This document shows, piece by piece, positions 18,135 through 26,446 of a stretch of DNA of 64,000 nucleotides. Source of the DNA: Arthrobacter sp. ISL-28 (GTDB taxonomy: Bacteria > Actinomycetota > Actinomycetes > Actinomycetales > Micrococcaceae); assembly GCF_018613875.1 (NCBI RefSeq), contig NZ_JAGGPJ010000027.1, positions 62,001 to 126,000 of the forward strand, read 5' to 3'. Made by a program: the position numbers and the translations under genes. The number at the start of each line of letters is the position of its first letter. Position 1 is the stretch's first letter. Below the pieces are notes generated by a model that was not told where the DNA came from, made no database searches, and saw only the letters and a program-made list of their open reading frames with translations.

Positions 18135-18740
18135 TCAACTCACCCCCAGGCAGGTCTTCAATCGGATCAGTCCATCGCGGATGCGGGACTTGATCGTAGG
18201 TACGGCGGCGTTGAGCTTTTCAGCGACTTCACGGTAGGTGAGCCCGCCGTAGTAGGCCAGCCGCACCGATTCCTGCTGCGTTTCGGTCAGGGTGCCAAGG
18301 CACCGGACTACGGCCTCGGCTTCCAGCCGGCTGCCCACCTCATCAGACACGGTATCGTGGTCGATGTCCTGGCTGCTCGCACCATACTTGGCCTCCCGGT
18401 CGCTGGAGGACTGCGAGGACCGCACCTTGTCTACGGCGCGGCGGTGCGAGATGGTCATGAGCCAGGCCAGGGGGCTTCCACTCGCGGAATCGAATTTGGC
18501 AGCGTTCTGCCAGACCTGCAGATAGACCTCCTGCGTCGTGTCTTCGCTGAGCTCCGGATCGATGAGGACGCGCCTGGCCATGCCGTACACCCGGCGCGAC
18601 GTCAGCCGGTAGAACTCGGCGAAGGCGTCCTGGTCACCGCCGGCAACGCGCTCCAGCAATGCCGCCAGCTGACTGTTAAGGTCGACGGCGGTGCCCGGCG
18701 CCGCTGGGGCGTCGAAGTTCGGCGCGTTGGGAGTCTCCAT
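18135..18740 (-). CDS. sigK: ECF RNA polymerase sigma factor SigK
   Basis: A 201-residue extracytoplasmic-function sigma factor. Region 2 includes FAEFYRLTSRRVYGMARRVL and EDTTQEVYLQVWQNA; region 4 includes LTETQQESVRLAYYGGLTYR and VPTIKSRIRDGLIRLK. The frame extends upstream to 18977, but the ATG at 18740 (METPNAPNFDAP) gives the usual family length and avoids trmL; a GTG directly before it is possible. TATGCT lies 8 nt before the ATG, leaving room only for a very short leader. The pairing with rskA directly downstream supports the SigK assignment. Confidence 0.92.
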   Translation of the reverse strand: METPNAPNFDAPAAPGTAVDLNSQLAALLERVAGGDQDAFAEFYRLTSRRVYGMARRVLIDPELSEDTTQEVYLQVWQNAAKFDSASGSPLAWLMTISHRRAVDKVRSSQSSSDREAKYGASSQDIDHDTVSDEVGSRLEAEAVVRCLGTLTETQQESVRLAYYGGLTYREVAEKLNAAVPTIKSRIRDGLIRLKTCLGVS

Positions 18741-18933
18741 CACTGTCAAGCATAGGTCGCGGGACGGCAATTCCTGAGCACCACCCGGTCCGGAAACGGT
18801 AGAAGCGTGCGGGGCGAAATGGAATGCGGCCCGGCCCGCACGAGCTGTTTTCACCTGCCGCTCCTTAATCCGGGGAATGTCCTCAGGAGTAATTCGTTGC
18901 AGGGGCTGCAGGGGATGGGTGCGTGACGCCCGA

Positions 18934-19401
18934 TCAGAGCTGGGCGCCGGCGAAACCCTGCTGGCGCCAGGCTTCATAGACGACGATGGACGCGGCGTTC
19001 GCCAGGTTCAATGACCGCAGTGAGGGCAGCATGGGAAGCCGCACCCTGGCTGTGACGTGGGGGTCGTTTTTCACCTGCTCCGGCAGTCCCACCGATTCCT
19101 GGCCGAACAGCAGGACGTCGCCCGGCAGATAGGCGATGTCCGCGTACGATTTTTCGCCATCGGAGGTAAAAGCAAAGACGCGTTCCGGCTGCAGGGCTTT
19201 CCAGGCCGCTTCGAGGTCAGGATGGACCGTCACGACGGCAAGATCGTGGTAGTCCAGGCCGGCCCGGCGCAGTTTGGCATCGGAGAAATCGAATCCCAGG
19301 GGCTCCACGAGGTGGAGTTCGGCGCCGGTGATGGCTGCAAGCCGGATGGCGTTGCCGGTATTCCCGGGGATTTCAGGGGAGTGGAAGAGGATGCGGAACA
19401 C
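18934..19401 (-). CDS. trmL: tRNA (cytidine(34)-2'-O)-methyltransferase TrmL
   Basis: A 155-residue SPOUT-fold methyltransferase that modifies the wobble base of tRNA-Leu by family precedent. It begins FRILFHSPEIPGNTGNAIRL and shows the SAM-binding knot motifs DVLLFGQESVGLP and LPMLPSLRSLNLANAASIVV. The length is typical for TrmL. The GTG start has TAGGAT exactly 6 nt before it and no Shine-Dalgarno sequence, which suggests a leaderless mRNA. Confidence 0.93.
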   Translation of the reverse strand: MFRILFHSPEIPGNTGNAIRLAAITGAELHLVEPLGFDFSDAKLRRAGLDYHDLAVVTVHPDLEAAWKALQPERVFAFTSDGEKSYADIAYLPGDVLLFGQESVGLPEQVKNDPHVTARVRLPMLPSLRSLNLANAASIVVYEAWRQQGFAGAQL

Positions 19402-19449
19402 TGTTCCATCCTAATGCCGGGACAACGCCGGCCGGGATCAGCAGTGAGA

Positions 19450-20397
19450 TCAGTGCATGCCCCTGAGCAGCCGGGCAAGCACCTGGACGTTGACTGTGTT
19501 GGGGGCAGGGCCCGCGGCCAGGAACTGCTTGAGGCCCCTGGCGAGCCCGGCTGCATTGACCACTTGAACAATGTCGGACGAGCCCCGGGACCGGCGGTGG
19601 TGATCAATGACCGGCTCATGAAGGTTCCCGTCCGGGCTGTGAACCACTGTCCAGCCGGTCACGTTCAGCTCCGGGAAGATGTCCTGCATCGCCCAAACCA
19701 CTTGGGTCAGCTGCGGGGGAGCGATCGACCGGCTGCCATGTTTCAGCACGGCTCCATCCCAGGCATACGCGCCCTTGGGCAGGAGCATGGAGCCGATCAG
19801 GGCCAGCCGATAGCCCGAGAGCAATGCGTGGTCAATGTGACTGTTGTCCGCTGGAGACTGCAGGCCGTTGATGAGCCGGGCTGCCGGAATGGCGGGGAGG
19901 ACCTGCCTGCTGATGAGCTGCACCGTGCGCATCTCGCGCTGAATCCTGGCCTCGGCGCCGAAAATGCCGCGTTTCCTCGGCATCCCGTGGACTTGACGGC
20001 TGGCCAGCTCGAAGGGGAGCAGGGGGACGGTGCCTGGCGTATCAAAGGGCGGCACATACACGGGCGCGTCCCCTGACGTGTTCCGGGGAGTGCTCGGCCG
20101 GTGGATGGTTGCTGAGGCGTGGCTGCCAGCCGCCGGGGCATCAAAATGCGCTTCATCCGCGCTTTCCCTGGCCCGGTACCGGGGGCCGGCTGCATACGAG
20201 CGGTCGTAGGCCGCCCGGCGTCGCGGGTCGATCAGGGTTTCGTAGGCCGTCGTCACCAGCCGGAAGGTGGCGGCGTCACCGCCATGGTCGGGATGGGAGG
20301 CCCTTGCCGCCCTGCGGTAGGCCAGCTTGATCTCCTTATCCGTAGCGGTCACGGGGACGCGGAGTACCTCGTAGTGGGAGCTGCTGCCCTCGGTCAA
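19450..20397 (-). CDS. J-domain (DnaJ-like) protein with unknown C-terminal domain
   Basis: A 315-residue cytoplasmic protein. An N-terminal J domain (HYEVLRVPVTATDKEIKLAY, with ASHPDHGGD giving the HPD tripeptide that stimulates Hsp70 ATPase) occupies about residues 8-65. There is no Gly/Phe region or zinc centre, so this is a type III J protein. The rest is not recognised; it contains RKRGIFGAEARIQREMRTVQ and ends HSPDGNLHEPVIDHHRR...LARLLRGMH. The TTG at 20397 is chosen because GAAGGA lies exactly 6 nt upstream; a GTG at 20433 is in frame but unsupported. Confidence 0.82.
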   Translation of the reverse strand: MTEGSSSHYEVLRVPVTATDKEIKLAYRRAARASHPDHGGDAATFRLVTTAYETLIDPRRRAAYDRSYAAGPRYRARESADEAHFDAPAAGSHASATIHRPSTPRNTSGDAPVYVPPFDTPGTVPLLPFELASRQVHGMPRKRGIFGAEARIQREMRTVQLISRQVLPAIPAARLINGLQSPADNSHIDHALLSGYRLALIGSMLLPKGAYAWDGAVLKHGSRSIAPPQLTQVVWAMQDIFPELNVTGWTVVHSPDGNLHEPVIDHHRRSRGSSDIVQVVNAAGLARGLKQFLAAGPAPNTVNVQVLARLLRGMH

Positions 20398-20621
20398 GCA
20401 CGGTCCTTCGGTTGATGTTGCCAGCGCACACACGCCTGCTCCGGTCTGCCCAGCATATCGCCGGCCATGCGGGACTAGTCAGACAACGTCCATGCCTGTG
20501 TCCGGGGTTCCCGGACGGGGCGGGTTGCGCCCACCCGGGCCGTCTAGACTTTTTCGAAGGACAGTGGGCGGGGGTGTGCCGGACACCCCGCCTGGTTGCA
20601 GCAAATACTTGGAAGGTGGAG

Positions 20622-21317
20622 ATGGCCGACGCGCTGAGCACAAAAGGGCGGCATGGCCTGAAAGGCCGCGTCCTGCAAGCCGCGGCAGCTCTGGCGGCAG
20701 TGGCGCTGCTTGGCAGCTGCAGCGTGGGCGTGCCGGATCCCGATGCCCCGGACACCGCGCCAGCCAGCAGGCAGCCCGCCACCCCTACGGTCACGCCCGG
20801 CCATGACGCCGGTGCCGTCGCGGCGCGCAACATGCCGTTCTCCGCAGGGGGCACGCTCGGCCACGGCGTTCCCGTGCACCTGTCTGAAGGCCTGGCCGAT
20901 GCACCGCATTGGCAACAGAGCGGGAACAACACCGGTGGCGTCGCCCACTACAGGAAAGACGACGGTTGCGTGGCCGCAGCCAAGGTCCGGACCAGACAGT
21001 GGCCGCTGGTGTCAGGCGGTGACAGGGAATCGACCGAGAAGCTCTTCACCTATCTCGATCCCGCGATCCTGCCGAAGTACCTGAAACCGGCCTCGCTTCG
21101 CTGGGGAGGTGAACCGGGAAAGCCTGGGCCTGCCGTTGAAGTCCTCGCCCTGGAGCGGGCGGCCCTGCCCAAGGGCAAGGCCGCCATTCTGGCCAGGGTC
21201 TTCGGCCAGGCTGGTTCGTCGGTTTACGTGACGGTCTCATGCCCGTCCGCGCCGGCACTCGCGGCAGCAAGGACGGACGTTGCACGCTGGCTGACCGTGC
21301 TCCCGCCGTCGGAGTAG
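20622..21317 (+). CDS. Predicted lipoprotein of unknown function
   Basis: A 231-residue secreted protein. The N terminus has a basic stretch, a hydrophobic core (VLQAAAALAAVALLGSCSVG) and a lipobox with Cys at LGSC, so it should be lipid-anchored outside the membrane. The mature part begins with a Pro/Thr/Ala-rich linker. Two internal cysteines (DGCVAAAK and VSCPSAPAL) may form a disulfide. The ATG at 20622 has GGAAGGTGGAG upstream; the frame from 20412 is longer but non-coding in character. No family was recognised. Confidence 0.75.
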   Translation: MADALSTKGRHGLKGRVLQAAAALAAVALLGSCSVGVPDPDAPDTAPASRQPATPTVTPGHDAGAVAARNMPFSAGGTLGHGVPVHLSEGLADAPHWQQSGNNTGGVAHYRKDDGCVAAAKVRTRQWPLVSGGDRESTEKLFTYLDPAILPKYLKPASLRWGGEPGKPGPAVEVLALERAALPKGKAAILARVFGQAGSSVYVTVSCPSAPALAAARTDVARWLTVLPPSE

Positions 21318-21345
21318 CGCACGCCCCTGCCGCCCGTTTCGGCCT

Positions 21346-21774
21346 TTACTTACCGGCGGCTGTAGCGAGCCGGTTGAGGGCCAGTGCCCCCACCAGGAGG
21401 CCGAAGTCGCGCAGGGCGACGTCGTAGAAGCTGCCGAGGATGAGCAGATTGATGATGATCCCCAGCAGCCACCCGGCGACCACAAGTGAACCGATCCGTG
21501 GTCGGTAGGCGACGAGCAGGCCCGCAAGAATCTCAATGACGCCCACGGCGGACATGATGTTCTGCCCGGAGACGGGGACCACCGACGTTACGACCGGGGC
21601 CAGGTACAGCGTCCAGTCGGTGAGCAGATTCAGGAATTTGTCCAGGCCAAACAGTATGGGCGCCACCGTAAACACGGTCCGCAGGAGCAGGAATGCCTGC
21701 CGGGCTGTCTCGGGTGCCAAGGATCCGGCGGTGGCGCTGCCGTTGGCTGACGTTTTCATGACGGGGGTTTTCAT
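21346..21774 (-). CDS. DoxX family membrane protein
   Basis: A 142-residue protein with four predicted transmembrane helices (FLLLRTVFTVAPILFGLDKF; NIMSAVGVIEILAGLLVAYR; IGSLVVAGWLLGIIINLLIL; DFGLLVGALALNRL). DoxX relatives take part in membrane redox and thiol stress responses in some actinobacteria; the role here is inferred only from family. The Shine-Dalgarno AGAAGGAG 6 nt before the ATG overlaps the end of a 28-bp AT-rich motif also found upstream of the FAD oxidoreductase. It is divergent from the cysteine-rich regulator. Confidence 0.86.
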   Translation of the reverse strand: MKTPVMKTSANGSATAGSLAPETARQAFLLLRTVFTVAPILFGLDKFLNLLTDWTLYLAPVVTSVVPVSGQNIMSAVGVIEILAGLLVAYRPRIGSLVVAGWLLGIIINLLILGSFYDVALRDFGLLVGALALNRLATAAGK

Positions 21775-21784
21775 GACACGCTCC

Positions 21785-21812
21785 TTCTAAAAGTAGGTAT
21801 CTTGATTTTAGA
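21785..21812. promoter_or_regulatory. Candidate operator, site 1 (doxX promoter)
   Basis: TTCTAAAA (21785-21792), nine bases, then TTGATTTTAGA (21802-21812). The outer parts also form an inverted repeat (TCTAAAA/TTTTAGA). The same parts with the same nine-base gap recur at 25063-25090. It sits directly upstream of doxX and overlaps its ribosome-binding site. Confidence 0.55.
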
Positions 21813-21823
21813 CCCGGGCGAAA

Positions 21824-21851
21824 CTCTTAAGCAATGAATCTTGTTTTTAGA
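21824..21851. promoter_or_regulatory. Candidate operator, site 2 (regulator promoter)
   Basis: CTCTTAAG (21824-21831), nine bases, then TTGTTTTTAGA (21841-21851). The right half matches site 1 at 10 of 11 positions; the left half is degenerate (5 of 8). It ends 14 nt before the regulator ATG, so autoregulation is plausible. Confidence 0.45.
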
Positions 21852-21865
21852 GATACGCTGGATTC

Positions 21866-22540
21866 ATGACCCGTGAATCGAGATCCAGGCTCTCCTGGCC
21901 CCGGCGGCTTGCGGCCCTCGCGTCGCTGGGGGATGACAACCGGCGGAGGCTTTTTGAGTTCGTCGCCTCAGCGGCGGCGGCGGTAGGACGCGATGACGCC
22001 GCGGGGGCGCTCGGCCTGCCGAGAAGCACGGCGTCGTTTCACCTGGACCGTCTGGTGCGGGACGGCCTTCTTGCCGTCGAATTCAGGAAGCTCGGCGGAA
22101 AAGCCGGTCCCGGGTCGGGCCGCCCGGCCAAGCTGTACCGTCCTGCACTTGATGAGGTGGGCGTGTCCGTCCCTGACCGCAGCTACGACCTCGCCGGGGA
22201 GCTCATGGCGTCCGCCATCGAGGAATCCATGTCGGGCCGGGGTTCTGTCCATGAGGCGCTCGTTGCCACGGCCTACTCCCGCGGCCGCGCCTCGGCTGAG
22301 GGCGAGGCGTCACTGGAGGAGTTGCTGACGGGAATCGGATACCGGCCGGCACCCGACGGGCAGGGGGGATTTGTCCTCATGAACTGCCCGTTCCACCGGC
22401 TGGCTGACGCGCATGTTGAGGTGGTGTGTGCCATGAACGGTGCTTTCCTCAGCGGTGTTGCCTCGGGCTGCGGCGTGGCGGAAGAGAAGGTCGAAGAGGA
22501 CCGGGCCTCCGGACGCTGCTGTGCCCGGATCAGGCCATAA
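21866..22540 (+). CDS. HTH transcriptional regulator with C-terminal cysteine cluster (SufR/COG2345-like)
   Basis: A 224-residue regulator. The N-terminal winged helix (about residues 12-85) includes LASLGDDNRRRLFEFVASAA and GLPRSTASFHLDRLVRDGLL. The C-terminal half has cysteines at 174, 188, 202 and 218/219, spaced 13, 13 and 15 residues apart, similar to the iron-sulfur cysteine array of SufR-type regulators; this likeness is inferred. It is 22 nt upstream of a cysteine desulfurase and divergent from doxX. TACGCT lies exactly 6 nt before the ATG with no Shine-Dalgarno, suggesting a leaderless mRNA. Confidence 0.82.
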   Translation: MTRESRSRLSWPRRLAALASLGDDNRRRLFEFVASAAAAVGRDDAAGALGLPRSTASFHLDRLVRDGLLAVEFRKLGGKAGPGSGRPAKLYRPALDEVGVSVPDRSYDLAGELMASAIEESMSGRGSVHEALVATAYSRGRASAEGEASLEELLTGIGYRPAPDGQGGFVLMNCPFHRLADAHVEVVCAMNGAFLSGVASGCGVAEEKVEEDRASGRCCARIRP

Positions 22541-22550
22541 GGGCCGCGGC

Positions 22551-22556
22551 TAGAAT
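22551..22556 (+). promoter_or_regulatory. Candidate -10 element giving leaderless cysteine desulfurase mRNA
   Basis: TAGAAT lies exactly 6 nt before the GTG start at 22563, so transcription would begin at or next to the start codon. No ribosome-binding site is present. No good -35 element was found. Confidence 0.5.
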
Positions 22557-22562
22557 TAAGCC

Positions 22563-23792
22563 GTGCCTGTTTACCTGGATCATGCCGCCACCACGCCCAT
22601 CGCCGCCGAGGCTTTGGCCGCGCTGACCCGCGAGCTGGCCCGGACCGGAAACCCGTCGTCCCTCCACGGCTCGGGGCGCCGTGCGCGGCGTTCCGTCGAG
22701 GATGCCCGCGAAACCATCGCGGCCTCCGCCGGGGCCCACCCCTCGGAGGTTATCTTCACCTCGGGCGGGACCGAAGCCGACAATCTCGCCGTCAAGGGCC
22801 TTTACTGGTCCAGGCATAGCGAAGACCCAAGGCGCCGGCGGATACTCTGCTCCGCCATCGAACACCATGCCGTTCTGGACACGGTGGAGTGGCTGGAACG
22901 CCACGAAGGTGCCGAAGTCGCCTGGCTGCCGGTGAATTCTGAGGGTGTCCTGGATCTTGAGGCGTTCGAGGTCGAACTACTGCGCGACCCGGAATCGGTC
23001 GCCCTTGTCACGGTCATGTGGGCCAACAACGAGGTCGGCACCATCCAGCCGGTCCAGCGCGTCGTGGAGCTCTCGCACCGCGTCGGCGTTCCCGTCCACT
23101 CGGACGCCGTGCAGGCCTTCGGCTCCATTCCCGTGGATTTCAAGGCTTCCGGCCTCGAGGCCATGTCCATTTCCGGCCACAAGATCGGCGGCCCGGTGGG
23201 GGTGGGTGCCCTGATACTGGGGCGGGCCGTGAAGCTCACACCGGTGCAGCACGGCGGCGGCCAGGAGCGGGACGTCCGCTCCGGCACGCTGGATACCGCC
23301 TCGATCGCAGCCTTTGCCGCGGCGGCCGAATCGGCAGCCAGGAACCTCCCGGCGGAATCGGCGCGGATAACTGCCCTGAGGGACCGGCTGATCTCGGGGG
23401 TTCGCGACGCTGTGCCTTCGGCGGTGCTGCGAGGAGCGCCGGGGGCGGGCCGGCTGCCAGGTAACGCGCATTTCACTTTTCCGGGCTGTGAGGGCGATTC
23501 CCTGCTCTTCCTCCTTGACCTTGCCGGGGTGGAATCGTCCACGGGCTCAGCCTGCACGGCCGGTGTTCCCCGCCCGTCCCATGTCCTGCTGGCGATGGGA
23601 CTGGATGAGGAAACCGCCCGTGGGGCACAGCGCTTTACCCTTGGCCATCCGTCAACAGAAGCGGACGTGGACGCTCTCCTGGCTGCCCTGCCGGCAGCCT
23701 ACTCGCGTGCCCGGCAGGCCGGAATGGCCGGCCATGAGTCATCGATCCAGACGGCGGCCACCGCTGCCCGTCAGGGTTCGGGCATCAGCTGA
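22563..23792 (+). CDS. Cysteine desulfurase (IscS/NifS class V aminotransferase family)
   Basis: A 409-residue PLP enzyme that removes sulfur from cysteine for thio-modification or iron-sulfur assembly. The N terminus is YLDHAATTP. The PLP lysine is Lys207 in SGHKIGGPVGVGAL, and the persulfide cysteine is Cys331 in SSTGSACTAGVPRPSHVLLA. An internal histidine (SAIEHHAVLDTVEWL) is conserved. mnmA lies 1.5 kb downstream on the same strand, the likely sulfur acceptor, though the two are separated by a convergent oxidoreductase gene with which this gene overlaps by 22 bp. Confidence 0.93.
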   Translation: MPVYLDHAATTPIAAEALAALTRELARTGNPSSLHGSGRRARRSVEDARETIAASAGAHPSEVIFTSGGTEADNLAVKGLYWSRHSEDPRRRRILCSAIEHHAVLDTVEWLERHEGAEVAWLPVNSEGVLDLEAFEVELLRDPESVALVTVMWANNEVGTIQPVQRVVELSHRVGVPVHSDAVQAFGSIPVDFKASGLEAMSISGHKIGGPVGVGALILGRAVKLTPVQHGGGQERDVRSGTLDTASIAAFAAAAESAARNLPAESARITALRDRLISGVRDAVPSAVLRGAPGAGRLPGNAHFTFPGCEGDSLLFLLDLAGVESSTGSACTAGVPRPSHVLLAMGLDEETARGAQRFTLGHPSTEADVDALLAALPAAYSRARQAGMAGHESSIQTAATAARQGSGIS

Positions 23793-25024
23793 TCAAAGGG
23801 AACGGACGCGTCAGCCAGTGCTTCGGCTGCCACCACAGAGCGGGCTGAGATGAGGGCTTTGATGGTCTTCTGTGCGCTTGGCTTGCTGGACCGCGGCCAA
23901 TTGACGCTCATCCCTGCCACCACGCGTCCATCCCGCTGCCAGAAGGCAACGAATTCTTTCGATTCCAGGGATCCGCGGAAGACGGGGGCGGCCTCCGCGG
24001 TGAGGGGCGGAAAACCGGAATATTCCATGCTGACATCGAACTGATCGGTGTAAAAGTACGGGATGGCATCCAGGACGGCATCGTGGCCGAGCATGGCCTT
24101 GCCCGCCACCTTTCCACCGTTAAGGGCGTTGGCCCAGTGTTCGCTGCGGTGGTGCTCGCCCGTAAACGGATGCAGGGCGTTTGCGACATCGCCGGCGGCG
24201 AAGATGTCGGGAGCGCTGGTCCGCAGCGAGGCGTCGGTGAGGATGCCGTTCCTTAGATCCAAGCCGGCTGAACCGGCCACAGCGGTATCCGGGACGACGC
24301 CCACGGCGATCACCACCGTGTCCGCCGGCAGATGCTCGCCTGAGGCGGTGACTACCCCGGTGGCCTTGCCTTCCTGTCCCGTGATTTCCCGCGCCGACTC
24401 AGGCAGCCGGAATTGCACGCCGTTGCCCTCATGCAGGGTCCGGAAGAAGCGGCCGAGGTCAGGGCCGATCGCTGCGCTGAGCGGAACCTCCTCCAGGCCC
24501 AGGAGCGTCACCTGGTTTCCGTAGGTCCGGGCCGCGGCTGCCAGTTCCATGCCTATCCAGCCCGAGCCGATCAGGACCACCTTGCGGCCCCCGTCCGCGA
24601 GCCGCTCACGCAGGTACCGGCTATCGTCCAGGGTTCGGAAGGTGGTGACGCCGTCGAGCCCGTTGCCGGGCAGTTCAAGCAGCCGCGGGAGTGCACCGGT
24701 GGCCAGCAGCAGGGCGCCGTAGCGCTGGGACGAGCCGTCGGCGTAGCGGACCGTGTGGTCCCCAGCGTCGATTGCGGTCACCGGAACACCGAGGCGGAGG
24801 GTGACGCCGTTTTCCGCGTACCAGTTCTCGGGCACGACCTCCACCGCGTCCTCCGCGGCTTTGCCGAGCAGGTATTCCTTGGAAAGGGGCGGCCTGATGT
24901 ACGGGTGGTGCGATTCCGCCCCGGCGATGGTGATCTGGCCGTGGAATCCTTCGCTACGCAACGTGCGGGCGGCTGTTGCCCCGGCCAGTCCCGCCCCTGC
25001 AATGACGATGCTTTCAGGGGACAT
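23771..25024 (-). CDS. NAD(P)/FAD-dependent oxidoreductase (ferredoxin/rubredoxin reductase-like)
   Basis: A 417-residue flavoprotein of the pyridine nucleotide-disulfide oxidoreductase fold. An FAD-binding GAGLAGATAARTL is at the N terminus, an NAD(P)-binding GSGWIGMELAAAARTYGNQV in the middle, and the second FAD motif DIFAAGDVANALHPFTGEHH follows. The C-terminal part resembles the reductase C domain of ferredoxin reductases. It lacks the CxxC of thioredoxin reductases. It lies convergent to the cysteine desulfurase (22-bp overlap), and the motif found before doxX and the regulator recurs 39 nt upstream of its start. Confidence 0.86.
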   Translation of the reverse strand: MSPESIVIAGAGLAGATAARTLRSEGFHGQITIAGAESHHPYIRPPLSKEYLLGKAAEDAVEVVPENWYAENGVTLRLGVPVTAIDAGDHTVRYADGSSQRYGALLLATGALPRLLELPGNGLDGVTTFRTLDDSRYLRERLADGGRKVVLIGSGWIGMELAAAARTYGNQVTLLGLEEVPLSAAIGPDLGRFFRTLHEGNGVQFRLPESAREITGQEGKATGVVTASGEHLPADTVVIAVGVVPDTAVAGSAGLDLRNGILTDASLRTSAPDIFAAGDVANALHPFTGEHHRSEHWANALNGGKVAGKAMLGHDAVLDAIPYFYTDQFDVSMEYSGFPPLTAEAAPVFRGSLESKEFVAFWQRDGRVVAGMSVNWPRSSKPSAQKTIKALISARSVVAAEALADASVPFDQLMPEP

Positions 25025-25062
25025 TGTCCGCTCGATTCCTCAGGCAGGCCGTGCGGCCCGCA

Positions 25063-25090
25063 TTCTAAAACCAGTTCCTTTGACTTTAGA
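25063..25090. promoter_or_regulatory. Candidate operator, site 3 (FAD oxidoreductase promoter)
   Basis: TTCTAAAA (25063-25070), nine bases, then TTGACTTTAGA (25080-25090). The left part is identical to site 1 and the right part differs by one base, with exactly the same spacing. It is AT-rich against a GC-rich background and lies 39-66 nt upstream of the oxidoreductase ATG. Confidence 0.55.
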
Positions 25091-25242
25091 AGAACCGGGG
25101 GTGGCCGTCAAGGCAATTTAGAGCAGATTCCGCCGGGCGATAGAATAGATGGGCAACAGCTGAACTTCGGTTTCGCCATGCTGCATCCCGAGTCCGGCGG
25201 TGACGATGACCGGATCCCGTCAATAACCCACAGAAAGCTTAA

Positions 25243-26385
25243 ATGCGAGTTCTAGCAGCCATGAGCGGCGGAGTAGACTCCGCCGTCGCCGCCGCCCGCG
25301 CCGTCGAGGCGGGGCACGACGTCGTCGGCGTCCACCTGGCGCTGTCCCGAATGCCCGGCACCCTGCGCACGGGAAGCCGCGGCTGCTGCACCATCGAGGA
25401 CTCCCGCGACGCCTGGCGCGCGTGCGACGTCTTGGGCATCCCGTACTACGTGTGGGACTTCTCCGAGCGGTTCAAGGAAGATGTGGTCCAGGACTTCATC
25501 GATGAATATGCTGCGGGCCGGACACCGAACCCCTGCATGCGCTGCAATGAACGCATCAAGTTTGCTGCCCTCCTGGAGAAGGCAATCGCCCTTGGTTTCG
25601 ACGCCGTATGCACCGGCCACTATGCCAAGGTCATCGAAGACGCGGACGGCAACCGTGAACTCCACCGCGCCGCTGACTGGGCAAAGGACCAGAGCTACGT
25701 CCTCGGGGTGCTGACCCACGAACAGCTTAAGCACTCGATGTTCCCGCTCGCGGACACTCCATCCAAGGCAGAGGTCCGGGCTGAAGCGGAGCGCCGCGGG
25801 TTGTCCGTGGCTAACAAGCCCGACAGCCACGACATCTGCTTCATCCCCGACGGCGATACCGCTGGCTGGCTGGCGGAGAAGATCGAGATGGCCACCGGCG
25901 ACATCGTCGACGAAACTGGAGCCAAGGTCGGTGAGCACCCGGGGGCCAATGCCTTCACCGTGGGCCAGCGTCGCGGCCTGAAGCTTGGCCGGCCCGCAGC
26001 CGACGGCAAGCCGCGCTTCGTGCTGGAAATCCGGCCGAAGGAGAACAAGGTCGTGGTCGGCCCGGAGGCACTCCTCGCCATTGATGAAATCCGAGGCATC
26101 AAGGTTTCCTGGGCCGGACTGCCCATCACCGAAGTGGCCACGGGGGCCGACTTTGACTGCTATGCACAGGTGCGCGCCCACGGCGACCCCGTCCCCGCGA
26201 AGGCCCGGGTGGAACGCGTTGCTGATGAAGGCGGTGTCCACCGAGACAGCCTCGTGGTGACACTGACGGATCCCCTGCGGGGCGTAGCGCCCGGGCAGAC
26301 TGTTGTGCTGTACCAGGGCAGCCGGGTCCTCGGCCAGGCCACCATCGACGCCGCCCGCTCGCTGCAGCGCGCCGAACTGGATTAG
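25243..26385 (+). CDS. mnmA: tRNA-specific 2-thiouridylase MnmA
   Basis: A 380-residue ATP pyrophosphatase that thiolates U34 of tRNA-Lys, Glu and Gln. The PP-loop motif SGGVDS is at residues 8-13. The catalytic cysteine pair is Cys101 region (PNPCMRCN) and Cys199 (DICFIPDGD). Other signatures are CTGHYAKV, DQSYVLGVL and GQRRGL. Sulfur would come from the upstream cysteine desulfurase. TAGAAT at 25141-25146 is a possible -10 element, which would give a leader of about 90 nt. A terminator built from a duplicated element follows. Confidence 0.95.
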   Translation: MRVLAAMSGGVDSAVAAARAVEAGHDVVGVHLALSRMPGTLRTGSRGCCTIEDSRDAWRACDVLGIPYYVWDFSERFKEDVVQDFIDEYAAGRTPNPCMRCNERIKFAALLEKAIALGFDAVCTGHYAKVIEDADGNRELHRAADWAKDQSYVLGVLTHEQLKHSMFPLADTPSKAEVRAEAERRGLSVANKPDSHDICFIPDGDTAGWLAEKIEMATGDIVDETGAKVGEHPGANAFTVGQRRGLKLGRPAADGKPRFVLEIRPKENKVVVGPEALLAIDEIRGIKVSWAGLPITEVATGADFDCYAQVRAHGDPVPAKARVERVADEGGVHRDSLVVTLTDPLRGVAPGQTVVLYQGSRVLGQATIDAARSLQRAELD

Positions 26386-26408
26386 CGCGCGCCGCCGCCG
26401 GACAGAGT

Positions 26409-26446
26409 GCCTGCTCTCTACAGCGGAGCCTGCTCTCCACAGCGGA
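26409..26446 (+). repeat. 19-bp tandem duplication within the mnmA terminator
   Basis: GCCTGCTCTCTACAGCGGA at 26409-26427 is repeated with one change at 26428-26446. Each copy supplies a possible left arm of the terminator hairpin. Confidence 0.9.
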
